Origin: Atrichornis clamosus
Taxonomy: Eukaryota; Chordata; Aves; Passeriformes; Menuridae
Assembly: GCA_013400975.1 (NCBI GenBank)
Contig: WBMZ01012046.1
Location: forward strand, 49,303 to 113,302
Direction of reading: 5' to 3'
Length of the DNA stretch: 64,000 nt
The notes below the pieces were generated by a model. That model was not told where the DNA came from. It did not search any database and was given only the letters and a program-made list of their open reading frames with translations. Of this stretch, positions 12,301 to 24,059 are shown one piece after another; within the stretch, counting starts at the first letter, position 1, and each line of letters begins with the position of its first letter. The position numbers were made by a program, and so were the translations under genes.

Positions 12301-15300
12301 TAGCTCGCAGTCATTATTCCTTATCTCTGCTCAGTGCTCGTTCATTTTCGGGTGAAGATGGTACGTTGGCTTTTCTTTTTCCTCTGAGAAATGCGCTCTA
12401 AAAACTTAGTTTTGCCAAATACATATGAAAGGAACTGAAACATGCTGCTTTCCCTGATGCTGGCAGCAGTTCAGTGATCCCAGCGGTGGCCTCCATGGTG
12501 GCAGGAATGGCCACAGGAGCTGCAGGACTGGGAGCACAGAGCGCAGCAGGAGGCTGTTCCTGTCTCATGAGCCATCACATCTTGCTTACCAGAGAACATT
12601 CAGCATTACAAGTGAGGGTACACAAAAATTTAAAGGACTTTACAGCTAAATTGGCTTATGTCTTTTGAAATGAAGTATGCTGCAGCACAGCACCAATAAA
12701 TAACCTGTGAAGGCCAAGACAATACTTGTGCTAGTAAAAGGCAGCCACTGTTTGTCAGTGAAGTCCATTTTAAAAAAGTTTTGGGCAGCACTTGTCTCCC
12801 TCACTAGCTGTATATCACTGCTATGTTTGGCCAGAAGCCTAGTGAAAAAAAGCAAAGAACAGAGGGGGAGATCCTCCACCAGCTTTGGGTTCTAAACACA
12901 TACTCATATTCCAGAACTCATAATGTGTAACATTGTATCGTTCCTTTTGTATTTTCTCCAGCAGTCAGTAGGTCTAAAACAGCACACAGCTGCTTTGGAT
13001 TAATCTGATGCTTTGGCATCTTCATTTTGGCTGTGTTAAAGTGATGTTACCTTGGCATAATTTCTTTCAATGACTCTAAGAGATCCAGGCAAATACTGCT
13101 TTGGGGTTTTTTTTTGTTCAGAAGCCAAACCAAAAAAGCAGGAAAAAATGTCTTAAGTCAGAATTTTCTAAAGTTTTCTTTGGCAAAATGAAACCAAAAA
13201 ACTTATCATGCCAAGACCTTGAATGAACCAAAAATGTTTCATTCCACCAAATTGAATGGTTTGTGTTCTGATTACTCTTGACTTTTTTTTTTTAATTGAA
13301 CAGGTAAGTTACAAAATTTTGCTAGCAAACAGTTGGAATGGAAATATTTGCCATCTTACAGAAATCTGTAACTCAGTCTTTCTTTCAGGTAAGAATTTAG
13401 CTGAATTCAATCTGAATTTACTCATTGTTTCAGGGTTTTGTTTTCCCAAATGTTTATAGAAAATTATCCCCCAGAACATTTCTTCTTGCTTTTGAGCTGA
13501 TCCTTGAATTCTTTTCCTGCCATGTCAGTGAGATATTCTCCTATTTTTACAGGGTTTCTTTTGACTTTGTTTTTGTTGTGGTGAAGAACATTTCAGTTTT
13601 GTTCCTTGATGATCTAAAAATTGCTGTCATTTGATCTGTGAAACTATTAAGATTCTTCATCAGCTGTGCCTTGGCCCTCCCCTGCTTATTCTGTAAGAGA
13701 GTTATAGGCTAATAGGGAGCATGGCAAATTCTGTCTGTACCTATTTAGAGCACATGTTGCTGTCAATACACTTTCCTCCTAGACTTGCCTTGATTTGTCT
13801 TCATTTTTTTCCCCAAAAAACCTTTCTCTTTTCTCTAAGGGACATTCAGTTAAAGCACAAGTGTGAAAATCTGTAAGGAGAGTTCAATCAAAGACTCATA
13901 TTTAGATTGGCCCGTTGCATGCTCTTAAAACACCTCTTGCCTTGATGATGCTTGACTCTGCCACGGAAGACCACAGTCCTTCGGGCAAGAGTCCATCTCT
14001 GCCCAGAAATATTTCTGTTGCTGTTTGTTGTTTCCTTGGCCCAGAAGCCTGGTAATCTGGGCTTTTCCCAAAGTATATGTGCTTGTGGGCGTAGGCCACT
14101 GAAGTGCATCCAGTGCATTTGGAAGATGTATGTTTTCTGGTTTTATTATGGAAATAAGAATTCTCAACAAGAACTTTCAATAGACGTCTCCAAAAAGCTG
14201 GAATTAACTTTATTTTCCAAGCTCTGCACAACTGATATCCTTCTATCCATTCACCTTTAATATTTTGGTTGTGCTTTATAAGCATCCAGTAAACAGTGGG
14301 ATAAAAATAATATTATTTTTGGAGGATGCATGTTGTTTCAAAGGTACATAATTAGCCCCTTCCAACCTTGAAAAAATCACGCTTTTGAAAGAGGTTTTCT
14401 AAGTTGCTTTGTCTGCAAAAGTGACTTTTAAATATTCTCATAAAAATTCTTCATTTCCCATGCCATGTGCCTGAAAACATACCCTTTAGTTTGTTGGGGA
14501 GAGACAATTTGAGGTTCGAAAATAATGCTACATTTATATATAGTGTTAAATAGGTTTGAAAATACTCCTTTTAAGAATTTTATTTAAATGATCAAAAATA
14601 ATCAAGATCTGATTGTTTGAAAACTATAGGATAGAATGTCAGTAATACTTTAACAAGCAAACTAATCAGCTCTTCCTCCTACTGCCTGGAACTGATGAAA
14701 TAAAGAGAATCTTATTAATTCTGCTTTTAAATGCTTGGGAGCCATGCAAATTCTCACTGGTGAGAGCCAGATGGGTCCCTCGATAGAGAGATTCTTTTAT
14801 AGCCTCATTCCTCATTTCTGTGGCTAACGCTTTCCTCCTAATGAGGAGATTGTCCCCATTGATCCTATTTTTGGTAGCACTGTTGTTCTCAGAGGCAACA
14901 GGAATACAAATCATGGCTGGCACATCTTTCTGGTGGCTGTACTGGACACTTATATGACACTGAAAGTTGAGCCCACCTCCAAATCCTTGGTGTTGCTGGG
15001 CATGAAACCTTGCTCTGGACTGAGGATCTCCTCTTCTGCTGGTGTCTGGGCCCTTCCTGGCAGCTCAGCAGAAGAGAAAGGGGACCAGGAAGGGTTGTCC
15101 CATGTGGTTGGCTTTTTGGTTGCATGAAATCTTCCTCTGTAGATAAAAGTTGCCTCATCTCTTAACACATTTTAGATGTAGTTACATCCTTTATGACTTT
15201 TCATGTTTTGGGTTTTTATGGTAATTTCCTTCCATGTGTGTATGTGTCCAGGGTAAACATGTCAGCATGCCTGTCAGCATGCACCTCAGGATGGATAGGC

Positions 15301-15740
15301 AGATTCACCTCTTACAGATCCTCTTACTGAACAACCTGTTGCAGGTTTCTCACACCTTTAAAACCCAAATTCCAGGATTCTTTGAACTTTTGATTCTAAG
15401 TAGTTGTGATAATATTGCAAGAGGGCAAGAAAGAGTGAGCCAGGCAATGAGTTGCCCCCTGGGACCTTAGGTCAACAAAACTCTTACTTTCTTATTTTCT
15501 TTTAAAAATTTGGTTATGAACACTTGGCTACTTCTGATTTGACAGATGTGGGTTTCCACGGACAAAGAGAGCTCAATACCAGAGATTGTAACTCAGTCTT
15601 TGCTCAAGCTCAGGAAAATACTCCACATCCAGAGATAGATGGTGTCCCTGGGAGTTGAAAGTCATTGCTTTCACTTCCAACAGCACCAAACACAACCTGG
15701 GCTGAGCATGGGCCTGTGTTTTTTTGTGGGCCTGTGTACT
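9336..15740. other. Unique non-coding DNA
   Basis: About 6.4 kb of AT-rich sequence with no repeat family I recognise. It holds several A/T runs (for example 9583-9600, 9947-9955, 10207-10222 and 13283-13293) and a perfect POU octamer ATGCAAAT at about 14744. Strong splice-like motifs occur at 13301-13310 (CAGGTAAGTT) and 13379-13388 (pyrimidine tract ending in CAG) but do not bracket a credible exon. Overlapping frames on both strands around 13.9-14.3 and 14.7-15.2 kb lack recognisable domains. Confidence 0.5.
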
Positions 15741-16545
15741 TGTGCTGGTTTGAAAGTGAACCAGCAGAGAAATATAACGCCCACACAAATACTTTGAGAG
15801 CGATTTCAGGTCAGAATTACAATTTAATAGAAATATCACAATAAATGCACTGATACAGAAAAATGGGGAAAAACCAGACAGTCAGAGCACAGCCTGGCAC
15901 CCTGTTTGTCAGGGCGAAGGCTGCAGTCCAATTAAGCAGTGGTTGCAGTCCTGTGGAAGTGGTGGTTGCCATCCTTCTGAGAGCGGTGGTCCTCTGGAAG
16001 TTCTGGTGCTCCTGGGGATCTGCCGAGTGGTGGTTGGAGGTCTTCCAGTGTCCAAAACACTCGGATTATACTCAGGCAGGAATGTCCAGTACCTCCCCCA
16101 GTGTGGAGCATTTCACAATGGAACAATGCAATCCTATGAGTCATGGGATATTTTTGGGAGTCCTTGATGGCCTGGGTCCTTACAGCAGTCCATTGACCCT
16201 GATGGCCCTTTAGCAGAGATGGACCCGTCAGTATGGGTGTGATCATTATTGGTGCTTCTCAGGGGAAAGCTATCCCAGCCTTGTCATTTGTAAAGACAAA
16301 AGCAGTACTACAGGGCTTGCCTTTTATTCCTTATCTCACCTAACACTCAGCTTGTGGCCTGAGAGGTCAAGTGTGCACTGGGCCCCTGTTGCGAATGACC
16401 CATCATTAACAGTTCATCAAGGATAATGTAGATGGGAGGAGAATACATTGTTTGGTTACCCCCCATATTGTAATGCAGGACAGTTCTGAGCTGCAGCAAT
16501 GCCCAGGGACAGGGAAGCTGCAGACCTCTCTGCTTGCTTTCCACA
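15741..16545 (-). mobile_element. Passerine-type ERV solo LTR
   Basis: Begins TGTGCTGGTTTGAA on the plus strand, the terminal sequence of an ERV LTR family abundant in songbirds. The following blocks (AACCAGCAGAGAAA, GCACAGCCTGGCACCCTGT, TTGTCATTTGTAAAGACAA, CACTCAGCTTGTGGCCTGA) appear in the order I recall for that family. Minus orientation is favoured because ATTAAA on the minus strand (15823-15828) sits near this end, as expected for a polyadenylation signal upstream of U5. The right edge near 16545 (CCACA on plus, TGTGG on minus) is approximate. I see no clear target-site duplication and no adjacent gag or pol. Confidence 0.8.
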
Positions 16546-19468
16546 GCCGAAATGCTTTTAGGTGTTGAAGGACTAAAATCTCCTAGAAAATGCACTATTA
16601 TTAAGCAGCAAGGAGGAGCCTTTCTGGAAGGACAGAAAACAGATTTTGGGTTATTGTTGTCCCTTCAAAGGGGGGATTTTGAGCCTGTGCGTGCCTCTGT
16701 GCTCCCAATGGGCTAGGGTGGTCCAAAAGATGCACTGGGCCTGCAGCGTGAGGAGCTCTCCCAGCCTGGGCAATTGTCCTTAGGCAGAAACCCCATCGAG
16801 AGGAAGAGACTGTGGGAATCAGGTCAGCCTGATTAGCAGCAAAATCCTGTCCAGGGATATAAACAACCATATGGGACAGGCTGGCTGAGCCCCCTGGCTA
16901 TGCAGGCCTCATTGCATATCAGCAGTGGAGAGCCTTGCGCTGGACTTCAAGAAGAACTGGATGTCAACCAGAACAAATCCATAGCTGGAAAGTGACAGAT
17001 CCTGAGCTGGGGAGCTCAGGAGCAGCATTGTAAGGAGGGAAGGAGGAGTGTAATTAAAACACTGCAGGAGGCAGGGAAAGTGCCAGCTGGATGCTGGGGG
17101 GCTTTCAGGGGAACAACAGTGGGTTGTCCTCTCTCCAACTGGGGATGCTGAGATGAATTGTGCATCTCTTTTGGTTAGAAAGATCAGAGCAGTGCCGTGA
17201 CCGTGGTTTGACAGGAATTACTGAGGATTACATGAAATTTGAAAATGCTTTGGGCAGTGGGAAGTTTTGGAAGCTGACATTTTGACAAGGACTGCCTGCA
17301 GATTATAGCTGAAATCAGGTGGAACCATACTACGGGCTTTTGCTGGTCAGTAAATCCTGATCCCTGAGGTACCAGAGACCCACTGCAGAGTAAGGAGTTC
17401 CAGCTGAGTTTATGGCAGAAGTTTTGTGTTGCCTGGGATATGTGGCCCTCCTACTACACATTTCAGAAACCTCTTCCTTTGAGGGTAAGGTTGCCAGTAA
17501 CACATGTTGGATGTAGCAGGCTTGTTAGACAAATTGCTTTGGGATTTTATGGTGACGTGAGACTTTTCTCAAAGAACATAAATTGGGACTAATTTTCTCT
17601 AGTGAGGAAGGGAGTCAGTCTCAAAAGGTGCACAAGACATGACACCTATTTGGGAAATGCATCCTTTGATTTTTGACTGCTAGGTGTGTGTAAGCTACCT
17701 ATAGTAGAGAATATAATAATAAATGCTGCAACATGGGAAAGAATATTATAGCCCAAACTAAAACACAGTAGCAACTGAGAGCTAGAGATGCCTAATGAGT
17801 TTTTTACTAAGAACACAATATTTACTGTTGACTTGCTGGTTTGAAAACACAAAAATAGCCATACTTTTGCAGACCGGACATTTAGTAACAGAACCTCTAA
17901 AAAAATGCTGCTAAATGATCTTTATTATTTTGTAGAGCAGGATTTATATTATTTTGTAGAGCAGGAAATACTATGTGAGAGGTGTTAGAAGACAAGTGTT
18001 GGCCAGCCTCTCCCATGGTGGTCCTGGGAAACCTGTAGGTCCCATCTCTGTGCTGCTCTGGACGAGTGGCATGGTACACGTTATCTAACCAGGAGTGTGC
18101 ATTCTTGATCAGCAGGCTGTGTCTGGGTTGTCCCTTCTGCTTGTTTTAAACAGAAGTGTGCACAAAACCAAAGTTGCTTTCAGAGGTGAAGCATCTTAAG
18201 AGCTATATGGTAATGGTACTATGCACGTGAGTGTGTGTGTGTGAATTAGCACGATTTGCCTCTTATCCATCCAGAGTAAAGGTTATTGACAGCTCTAGAC
18301 AGGGAGCTATTTCTGCTCCCTCTTTGGTGTGTCTGTCTGTTCATGTCTGCTTTACTCTGTCAGTGACAATTTGCTTCTGTTGTCTACAAGAAGGAGGCCT
18401 GAAATGGGGTTACACAACCACATATTTATTATTGCAAGTCATGTGACAGACCTTCTGTTTAGTTTTCTCTTGCCACATTTCTTCAGCTCCTTTTATGTGC
18501 AAGCAGGCAGCGTGTCTGCACACAGTGTGGTTGCCATCCCCTGCGCCTTCTGTGCCACAGTTCTGTCCCTTGGCTAGCACAGAAAGGCTGTCCCCTGTAC
18601 CATACAGCACCACATTACCTGCCACTTCCTTGGCTGTCTTACTTCACCAGGCCTGACAACACTCTTCTTCCACCCCAAGGCAGATTGGCAGCACAGCAGA
18701 CCATCAATATTTCAGCCACGGATCCTGGCCAGAATTTCCATTGTACCCTGCCTGCATTGCCTGGGGATACAGGAAGCTTTGAGGGCCAGGATCATTCTCT
18801 CCTCTGACAACACAGGACCTAGTGTCCTGGTCCACCGCTGAGAACTGTCACAAGGTATGTCATAAACAACCAGGGATATAGACACAGCATTAAAAGGAAA
18901 AGCATCCTATCCCAGGATCTGCATGCTCACTGGTAACTCTCAGGGACCCCTTGGTGTAAGAGTAGTCTCTTCCACGACAGAGTACCAGTGGGGCAGAACC
19001 CAGTTATATTTTCTTCCTTTTCTTTACTCTGTCAGTAAAAATTCACTGAACTGGCTCAGACTCAGGGTATGTTTCTCAAGCATTTTACAGGGAATTATTA
19101 ATACTCACAGGCTATATTCCTAAACAAAGCCCATAAAATGTATCTACAAATTAGTAGATTACTGACAAATGAAGCAGTCTAGAAAGGCTGGGGTTAATTG
19201 AGACAGTTCACCCTGATCTAATTGTATAGAGCAGAAAGTGGTATAATTAAATACAGAGTCCCTACAAGCACCAGTGCTGTGTTATAGGAAGTTTTGATGT
19301 CTCTAGAAATTTGCAATAGAAGTTTGTTAATGTCAAGTAGAAAACCCTACAGTGAAACTTAGACCAGAAACCATTAGATTACAGACTTCAAAGGCAGATG
19401 TGTGGTAGATTGGGAGAAAACAAAATATCTAGTCCAATATTTAAATAACTTTATTTGGGATCTGTAAT
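16546..19468. other. Non-coding DNA right of the LTR
   Basis: Somewhat more GC-rich to about 17.1 kb, then AT-rich. Frames at 16.5-16.9 kb have no retroviral motif, so I do not extend the ERV into this region. A short (GT)n run lies at about 18228-18243. Nothing else recognised apart from the small duplication listed separately. Confidence 0.5.
17919..17968. repeat. Short tandem duplication, about 22 bp
   Basis: Two almost identical units read TATTATTTTGTAGAGCAGGA back to back. High identity suggests a recent local slippage or duplication event. No function is evident. Confidence 0.85.
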
Positions 19469-19571
19469 TCTTTGGTTTCAAGGGTGTTTTATGTAATCAA
19501 AATAATGAATATGTGCATTTCTCTGGTTTCACGGGTATCTTAGGTGATCAAAATGCTGAATATGGCTTCCG
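19469..19571. repeat. Diverged tandem duplication, about 51-bp unit
   Basis: Two adjacent units share the pattern TCT-TGGTTTCA-GGGT, then GATCAAAAT or its variant and TGAATATG, offset by 51 bases. Several substitutions separate them, so the duplication is older than the 17.9-kb one. Confidence 0.8.
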
Positions 19572-19725
19572 AGGCTCACCTGTCTGTCTAGCTGTGGGCA
19601 AACTTTCATAGGCTTCACTGCTGGGGTTTCTGTAATTACTTACTTTTTCACAGTAAGCTGAAGTTAATTAATTCAACTTTTCACTCACTCTCCTGTGATG
19701 AAGTAGACAGAGCCATGTTGACTGC

Positions 19726-20322
19726 TGTCATGGTCTGTTGGGTATTTCAGATTTACAGGACAACGTATTCTGTAAATTAAACTTTATTTTATGAGTTCAC
19801 TGGGACAGAAGGAAACACAACAAATAAGGGCTTAATTCCCCTTGCACAGACTAGTCTGCCATGTGAATTCCCTGATTCCTCACACAAGTTATGAAGTTTC
19901 TTTATAATACATGACTTGCAATTGACAGTTTGTAACTCAACTCCTACACCAATGTACAAAATAGTTGTCTAACTAGTAGGGAGATGCTCATCCTTCTTCC
20001 TCTGTTATGGCTCAGATATTCCTGGTATCACACCAGGAAACCCAACAGCTCCAGTGCAAAAGCATTCAAATCTTTTTGCTTAAACTGATGGTTTTATGCC
20101 TTCCAGCATGGGAGCTTTGTCTTTGCCATTTCCTTGACTTAGCAGATTCTGACAAAACTGCCAGATAATCAGCATGCAAACATAGTGGCTGCAGGAGAAA
20201 AAAATCTGCAGGTGATACTGACTGTATAATGGCCCTTTATCTCTTCTTGTCCCACCTGTCCTACCTAATTGATATTCTTCCTTTGAACTAATGACACAGC
20301 TCCCAGTATACATCAGGCCAAA
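19726..20322 (-). mobile_element. Probable ERV LTR, minus orientation
   Basis: Starts TGTCATGG on plus (so ends CCATGACA on minus). On the minus strand there is a TATA-like ATTATAAA at about 19901-19908, then AATAAA at 19783-19788, then about 60 bases of U5-like sequence to the CA end. That spacing is typical of an LTR. The right (U3) edge is unresolved and is set where the CR1 begins. No target-site duplication or internal ERV sequence found. The family is not identified. Confidence 0.5.
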
Positions 20323-20660
20323 AAATCTGACCTTATTGCTCTCTCCAAATACCTGAAAGGAAATTGTAGTGATTTGGGGATTGGCCTTTTCTCCCAGGTA
20401 GCAAGTGAAAAGAGGGAAAGACCTTAAGTTGCACCAGGGGAGGTTTAGATTGGATATTAAGAAAAAAATCTTCTCCAAAAGGGTTGTCAAGCACTGGAAC
20501 AGGTTGCCCAGGGAAGTGGTGAGTTGCCATGCCTGGAGGTATTTAAAAGACGCGTAGACCTGGCACTAAGGGATATGGTTTAGTTGTAGACTTGGCACTG
20601 TTAGGTTAAGGGTTGGACTTGATCATCTCAGAGGTCTTTTCAACATTCTAAGGGTCTATT
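20323..20660 (+). repeat. CR1 LINE 3' fragment, sense
   Basis: Follows the avian CR1 tail over about 340 bases: GACCTTATTGCTCTCTCCAA, ACCTGAAAGGAAATTGTAG, CCAGGGGAGGTTTAGATTGG, GCACTGGAACAGGTTGCCCA, GGTTGGACTTGATCATCT and a decayed 3' terminal repeat TTCTAAGGGTCTATT. The sense strand of CR1 ends in ATTCTATG-type repeats, which sets the orientation. The 136-residue minus frame overlapping here is antisense to LTR and CR1 sequence and is not a gene. Confidence 0.95.
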
Positions 20661-21220
20661 AAACTTTGCCAGGAATGGTCAGGTTGGTGAGTCCCAGACT
20701 CTGAGATAACCGTTAACTGGGCTTCATGTGGTTTTGGGATCAAAGAGGATAATTCCCTCTCTTTCAGCCAGACTACAGTTCTGTTAAGGAAAGTGATAGC
20801 CACCATTTTGTAACGCCTGATCAGTAAAAAGTCTATTTTGCAGTCACTGTTACTATAGCCACATCCAGGACTGGAAAAAAACAGCTCTGTTTTTTTCACT
20901 TCAAGTATGAATATCAGGAGCAATTTTGGGGATTTGTATACATTTATTATACATCTGTAGAAGCTTGTTGATGACTGTGATGTGTTGATTTACTGTTCTA
21001 AAGCTGTTCCTGTATTATATTGTCACATTACACAAATCTAGCAGCAATTTATCTGTAGACTTACTATTTGATCAGTTGTCATCTACTGTTCACATTTTGT
21101 TGACCGTTTCATAAGATTGCACTTTCTCCCAAATGTACTGCCACAGGCCTCTCACTACTTAGTTCTAAAATATTGCATCCTAATGACCTCAAGGAAGGAC
21201 ACAACAAACTGCTACAGAAA
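20661..21220. other. Spacer between two CR1 fragments
   Basis: AT-rich unique DNA with no recognised element. The CR1 fragments on either side point in opposite directions and belong to different positions of the tail, so they are separate insertions. Confidence 0.5.
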
Positions 21221-21330
21221 GATCACAAAAGCATGGAATTATTTACGTTGGAAAAGACCTTTAGGATTATCAAGTCCAACCATAAACCTAACACTGCCAG
21301 ATCTACAATTAAACTGTGCTACCATAGTCT
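21221..21330 (-). repeat. CR1 LINE 3' fragment, antisense
   Basis: Plus strand reads GTTGGAAAAGACCTTTAGGA, then CAAGTCCAACCATAAACCTA and ACACTGCCAGATCTACAATT, the reverse complement of the terminal part of an avian CR1. This is the same subfamily pattern as the sense copy at 20.3-20.7 kb, judged by the shared GTCTTTTC / GAAAAGAC end. Confidence 0.92.
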
Positions 21331-23544
21331 TAAAGGGCATGATGATGAATTCCATGGGAGTATTGGCATTGTGTAGCTTCAGGCATCTTTGCCTGGCAGT
21401 GGTGAGGTCTCAAGAAGTGCTTTGCCCTTCAGCATTTTGCCACACAATTTTCCACTGTTCTTTTCCACCCTCTGTGCCAGCACTGTTATTTGTGCAACAA
21501 ACCAGATCAGGGACTTGATTGGGCTGGAAAATATTTAAGAAGTGCTGAACCTAATGGGTAACTGTTGCCTCAGACTATTAGACTAATTTTACAGCTGTAC
21601 CCTGTAATGTCTTCAGCCATGATTATTATTCTCACTGATGTCCCCTTGCTCTGCTGAAGTGAAGCAGAGGAAACAAATTAGTCCTTTGTTATTTACTGTT
21701 ATTTTCTATTTGCTTATGATGGCATGGACCTGTTTTACAATAAAGGATTAGCTTTTAGATATAGAAAATAATCTAATTCTCTGTGACTGTTGATTGTGAC
21801 CAAGCTTGATATTTGTAGATAGCCACACACTGAAGCAGTTTATTTTGCCTGGCAATAATCAGTCTGCTGTGGCAGATTGCAGCTTGTTCCACAGTAATTT
21901 AATGGAACTCAAGCTAGAAGTTCACCTGTAAGGTGGACAGAGTATGGTATACAGGAAAATACAACTACAGTATGTACTACTTACTCACATGTAAGCAGAG
22001 TTTTCAGCCCTGATGGCATAGGGCTGAAACCCAGGCTTATATTCACAGTGCTGTGTGGAAATGAAATAGTTTGAATTTCTTTTCATTCCAACCTCTGTCA
22101 CAATGATCCTATATGCGTTGATTCTTGTTAAAAGTGCTTTGAAAATTAAAATGTTAATTATGCTGATGTCACAATTTTCTTATAACACATAAGAAATTCT
22201 CACTATGTAAATTATATTTATTAACACTTTCTATTGTTACAGTTACCTGCAAAATATTTTAGCTCTCGACCATAAATGATAAATGGGTGACTATCACAAG
22301 TTTGTAAAACATTTAAAGGCATGTACTATAGTTACATGCAACAGGAGTTAGCAAAGTTATTGACAGGCAAGGGAGGAGTGACTGTTTGTAAAGACTGTCC
22401 AGGCTTTGGTATTTAAAATCCCCTCCCCAGCCTGTGAAGTTTAGCTGGTGCCTCAGTTGACTGATGACCTAAAACTTTCAAGAAAAGGGCATTTGGGAGG
22501 CAGAGATGGATGTCATCTTTCTGCAGATGGCAGAGGCAACTGACACATCTTATCAGTGATTACAGAGGACCGAGTGAAGGGCCAGGGAGTGATGGTGGAT
22601 GGGTGAGATCCTCTTTCGAAATCTGTGCAATGCTCAGATGCTGGCTTGCAGGAAGCCGAGTATGCTGTGTTCCTGCCTGAGAGCCAGAGACATACGCCCG
22701 TGCCCACCCAAAACCCTTCATCATGTGCTGGTTCTTCTTCATCATCTGCCCTAGGGCTCAAAGCAAACCCGATTTCTGCAAGGAAATCACAATTCTGAGC
22801 ATGTGCTGCTGCATAGCTAGCAGTAATTTTATTTTGTACAAACCAGGTATCACTCGTCACAGGCATTCTTCTGTAGTTTTACTCATTTATTCCTGCTAGG
22901 AATCTTGACGGTGTGTCTGCATGAGGTCTGTCCAAGAATATTTGTGACAAAGGATTAGGGAAGGTAGCTATTTATTTTTCTTGGTGTCTTCTGGGTAGTT
23001 CTTGTTGATGGCAGCCATGTGACTGGTTTGTGAATGTGACTTTAACACCTTTCAGAAATTGCCAGTGACCGTGGATCGTTGTCTCTCCTTTTGTCCCACC
23101 TATGTGAGTCATTAAGCAAAATTGCTGATTAACTCATTGTTCTTTTGTCTCGTTCTGGGTGTAGATTGTTGTATTTAGGTTGCTCTTTTGTTTTTCTCAA
23201 TCTGGATATTTCCATAAACAGAAACTGCAGATAATTGTTCTGGAGACTTTATGATCTACTGATTTAGGTGCATTAATGTGGGCTTATATTTCGTCCCTTT
23301 TTCTTCCACTTCTTCCTGTTCTCCCATATCCACACATTTTCTACTTGTGCTCTATCCATACTAAGGCTGATATTTCTACTACAGCTCATCTCAGAATTAT
23401 GTGCAGCGCTTCTGCTTCTGCTAAACTTGGGATCTAATGGGTCTGGGAAGGCAGAGGACTGAGGAATGTGCTTGATGTTATTTTCCGTTGGAAAAATTTC
23501 CTGCTGGTTATGGCAGCAGCTCAGGTTTGTTTCAGGTTCACAGG
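21331..23544. other. Unique non-coding DNA
   Basis: No element recognised. A 117-residue minus frame (22513-22866) has no family motif. The composition is ordinary and AT-rich. Confidence 0.5.
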
Positions 23545-24059
23545 TGTCACTGAAACTGTGGGAAAAAACAGAAGCTCTCCAACAACATCCTTTCAGTGGT
23601 AGAGAATCAAGGCATTACTTTATTCTGGCCCGGATGTGCAATAGAAATCGTTTCATCCACACGTGTCCGGGTGGTGCAGTGAAAATCATTCCTTCACACA
23701 TGCCACTTTACCCGATGTTTCCCATATTTATACAGACAAAGCCCAAAGACATTCTTGTTCATTGGTTTTTAGATGACACAGTTCTCAGTATCCAATCTCC
23801 TACTGGTTATTGATCCCCTTGCCTTCGGTGCTAATGTGGTCCTCATTCTTTGGTTCAGGTGTCTCCAACCGAACCAGGGGAGTAGTGATCAGGGACAATG
23901 TTCGTTAATGTTTGTTGATGGTCTCTTATCTCCTGTGTATCTTTCTGGCTACTCCAAATCTGTAGATGTTAAACTCATCAAGCCTTGCCGGGTGAACAGA
24001 GCTTTAGAAAGAAATTTCAACTTCTCTCCCCCTGGGCAAAGACGAGCAAACCTCTTACA
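23545..24059 (-). mobile_element. ERV solo LTR, minus orientation
   Basis: On the minus strand it begins TGTAAGAGG and ends CAGTTTCAGTGACA, so it has TG...CA termini. The TATA box TATAAAT lies at 23726-23732 and the AATAAA polyadenylation signal at 23619-23624, giving a regular U3-R-U5 layout in 515 bases. Wording such as GGCATTACTTTATTC-GGCC resembles LTRs I know from songbird genomes. No convincing target-site duplication and no flanking gag/pol, so it is a solo LTR or an isolated old copy. Two frames within it on the plus strand are spurious. Confidence 0.8.

Noticed and set aside
13301..13388. Perfect splice donor at 13304 and acceptor-like CAG ending at 13388
   Set aside because: The implied intron is only 85 bases, the flanking 'exons' have no open coding context, and both motifs recur by chance at this density in AT-rich DNA.
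14740..14752. Perfect POU octamer ATGCAAAT
   Set aside because: An eight-base motif is expected about once or more per strand in 64 kb. Other octamers occur near 4385 and 46160, so there is no special clustering.
16546..17130. Possible internal ERV region to the right of the 15.7-kb LTR
   Set aside because: The LTR appears to be on the minus strand, so internal sequence would lie to its left. The frames here show no gag, protease, RT or integrase motif.
20080..20490. 136-residue minus-strand frame
   Set aside because: It is antisense to the probable LTR and the start of the CR1, so it is a shadow of repeats.
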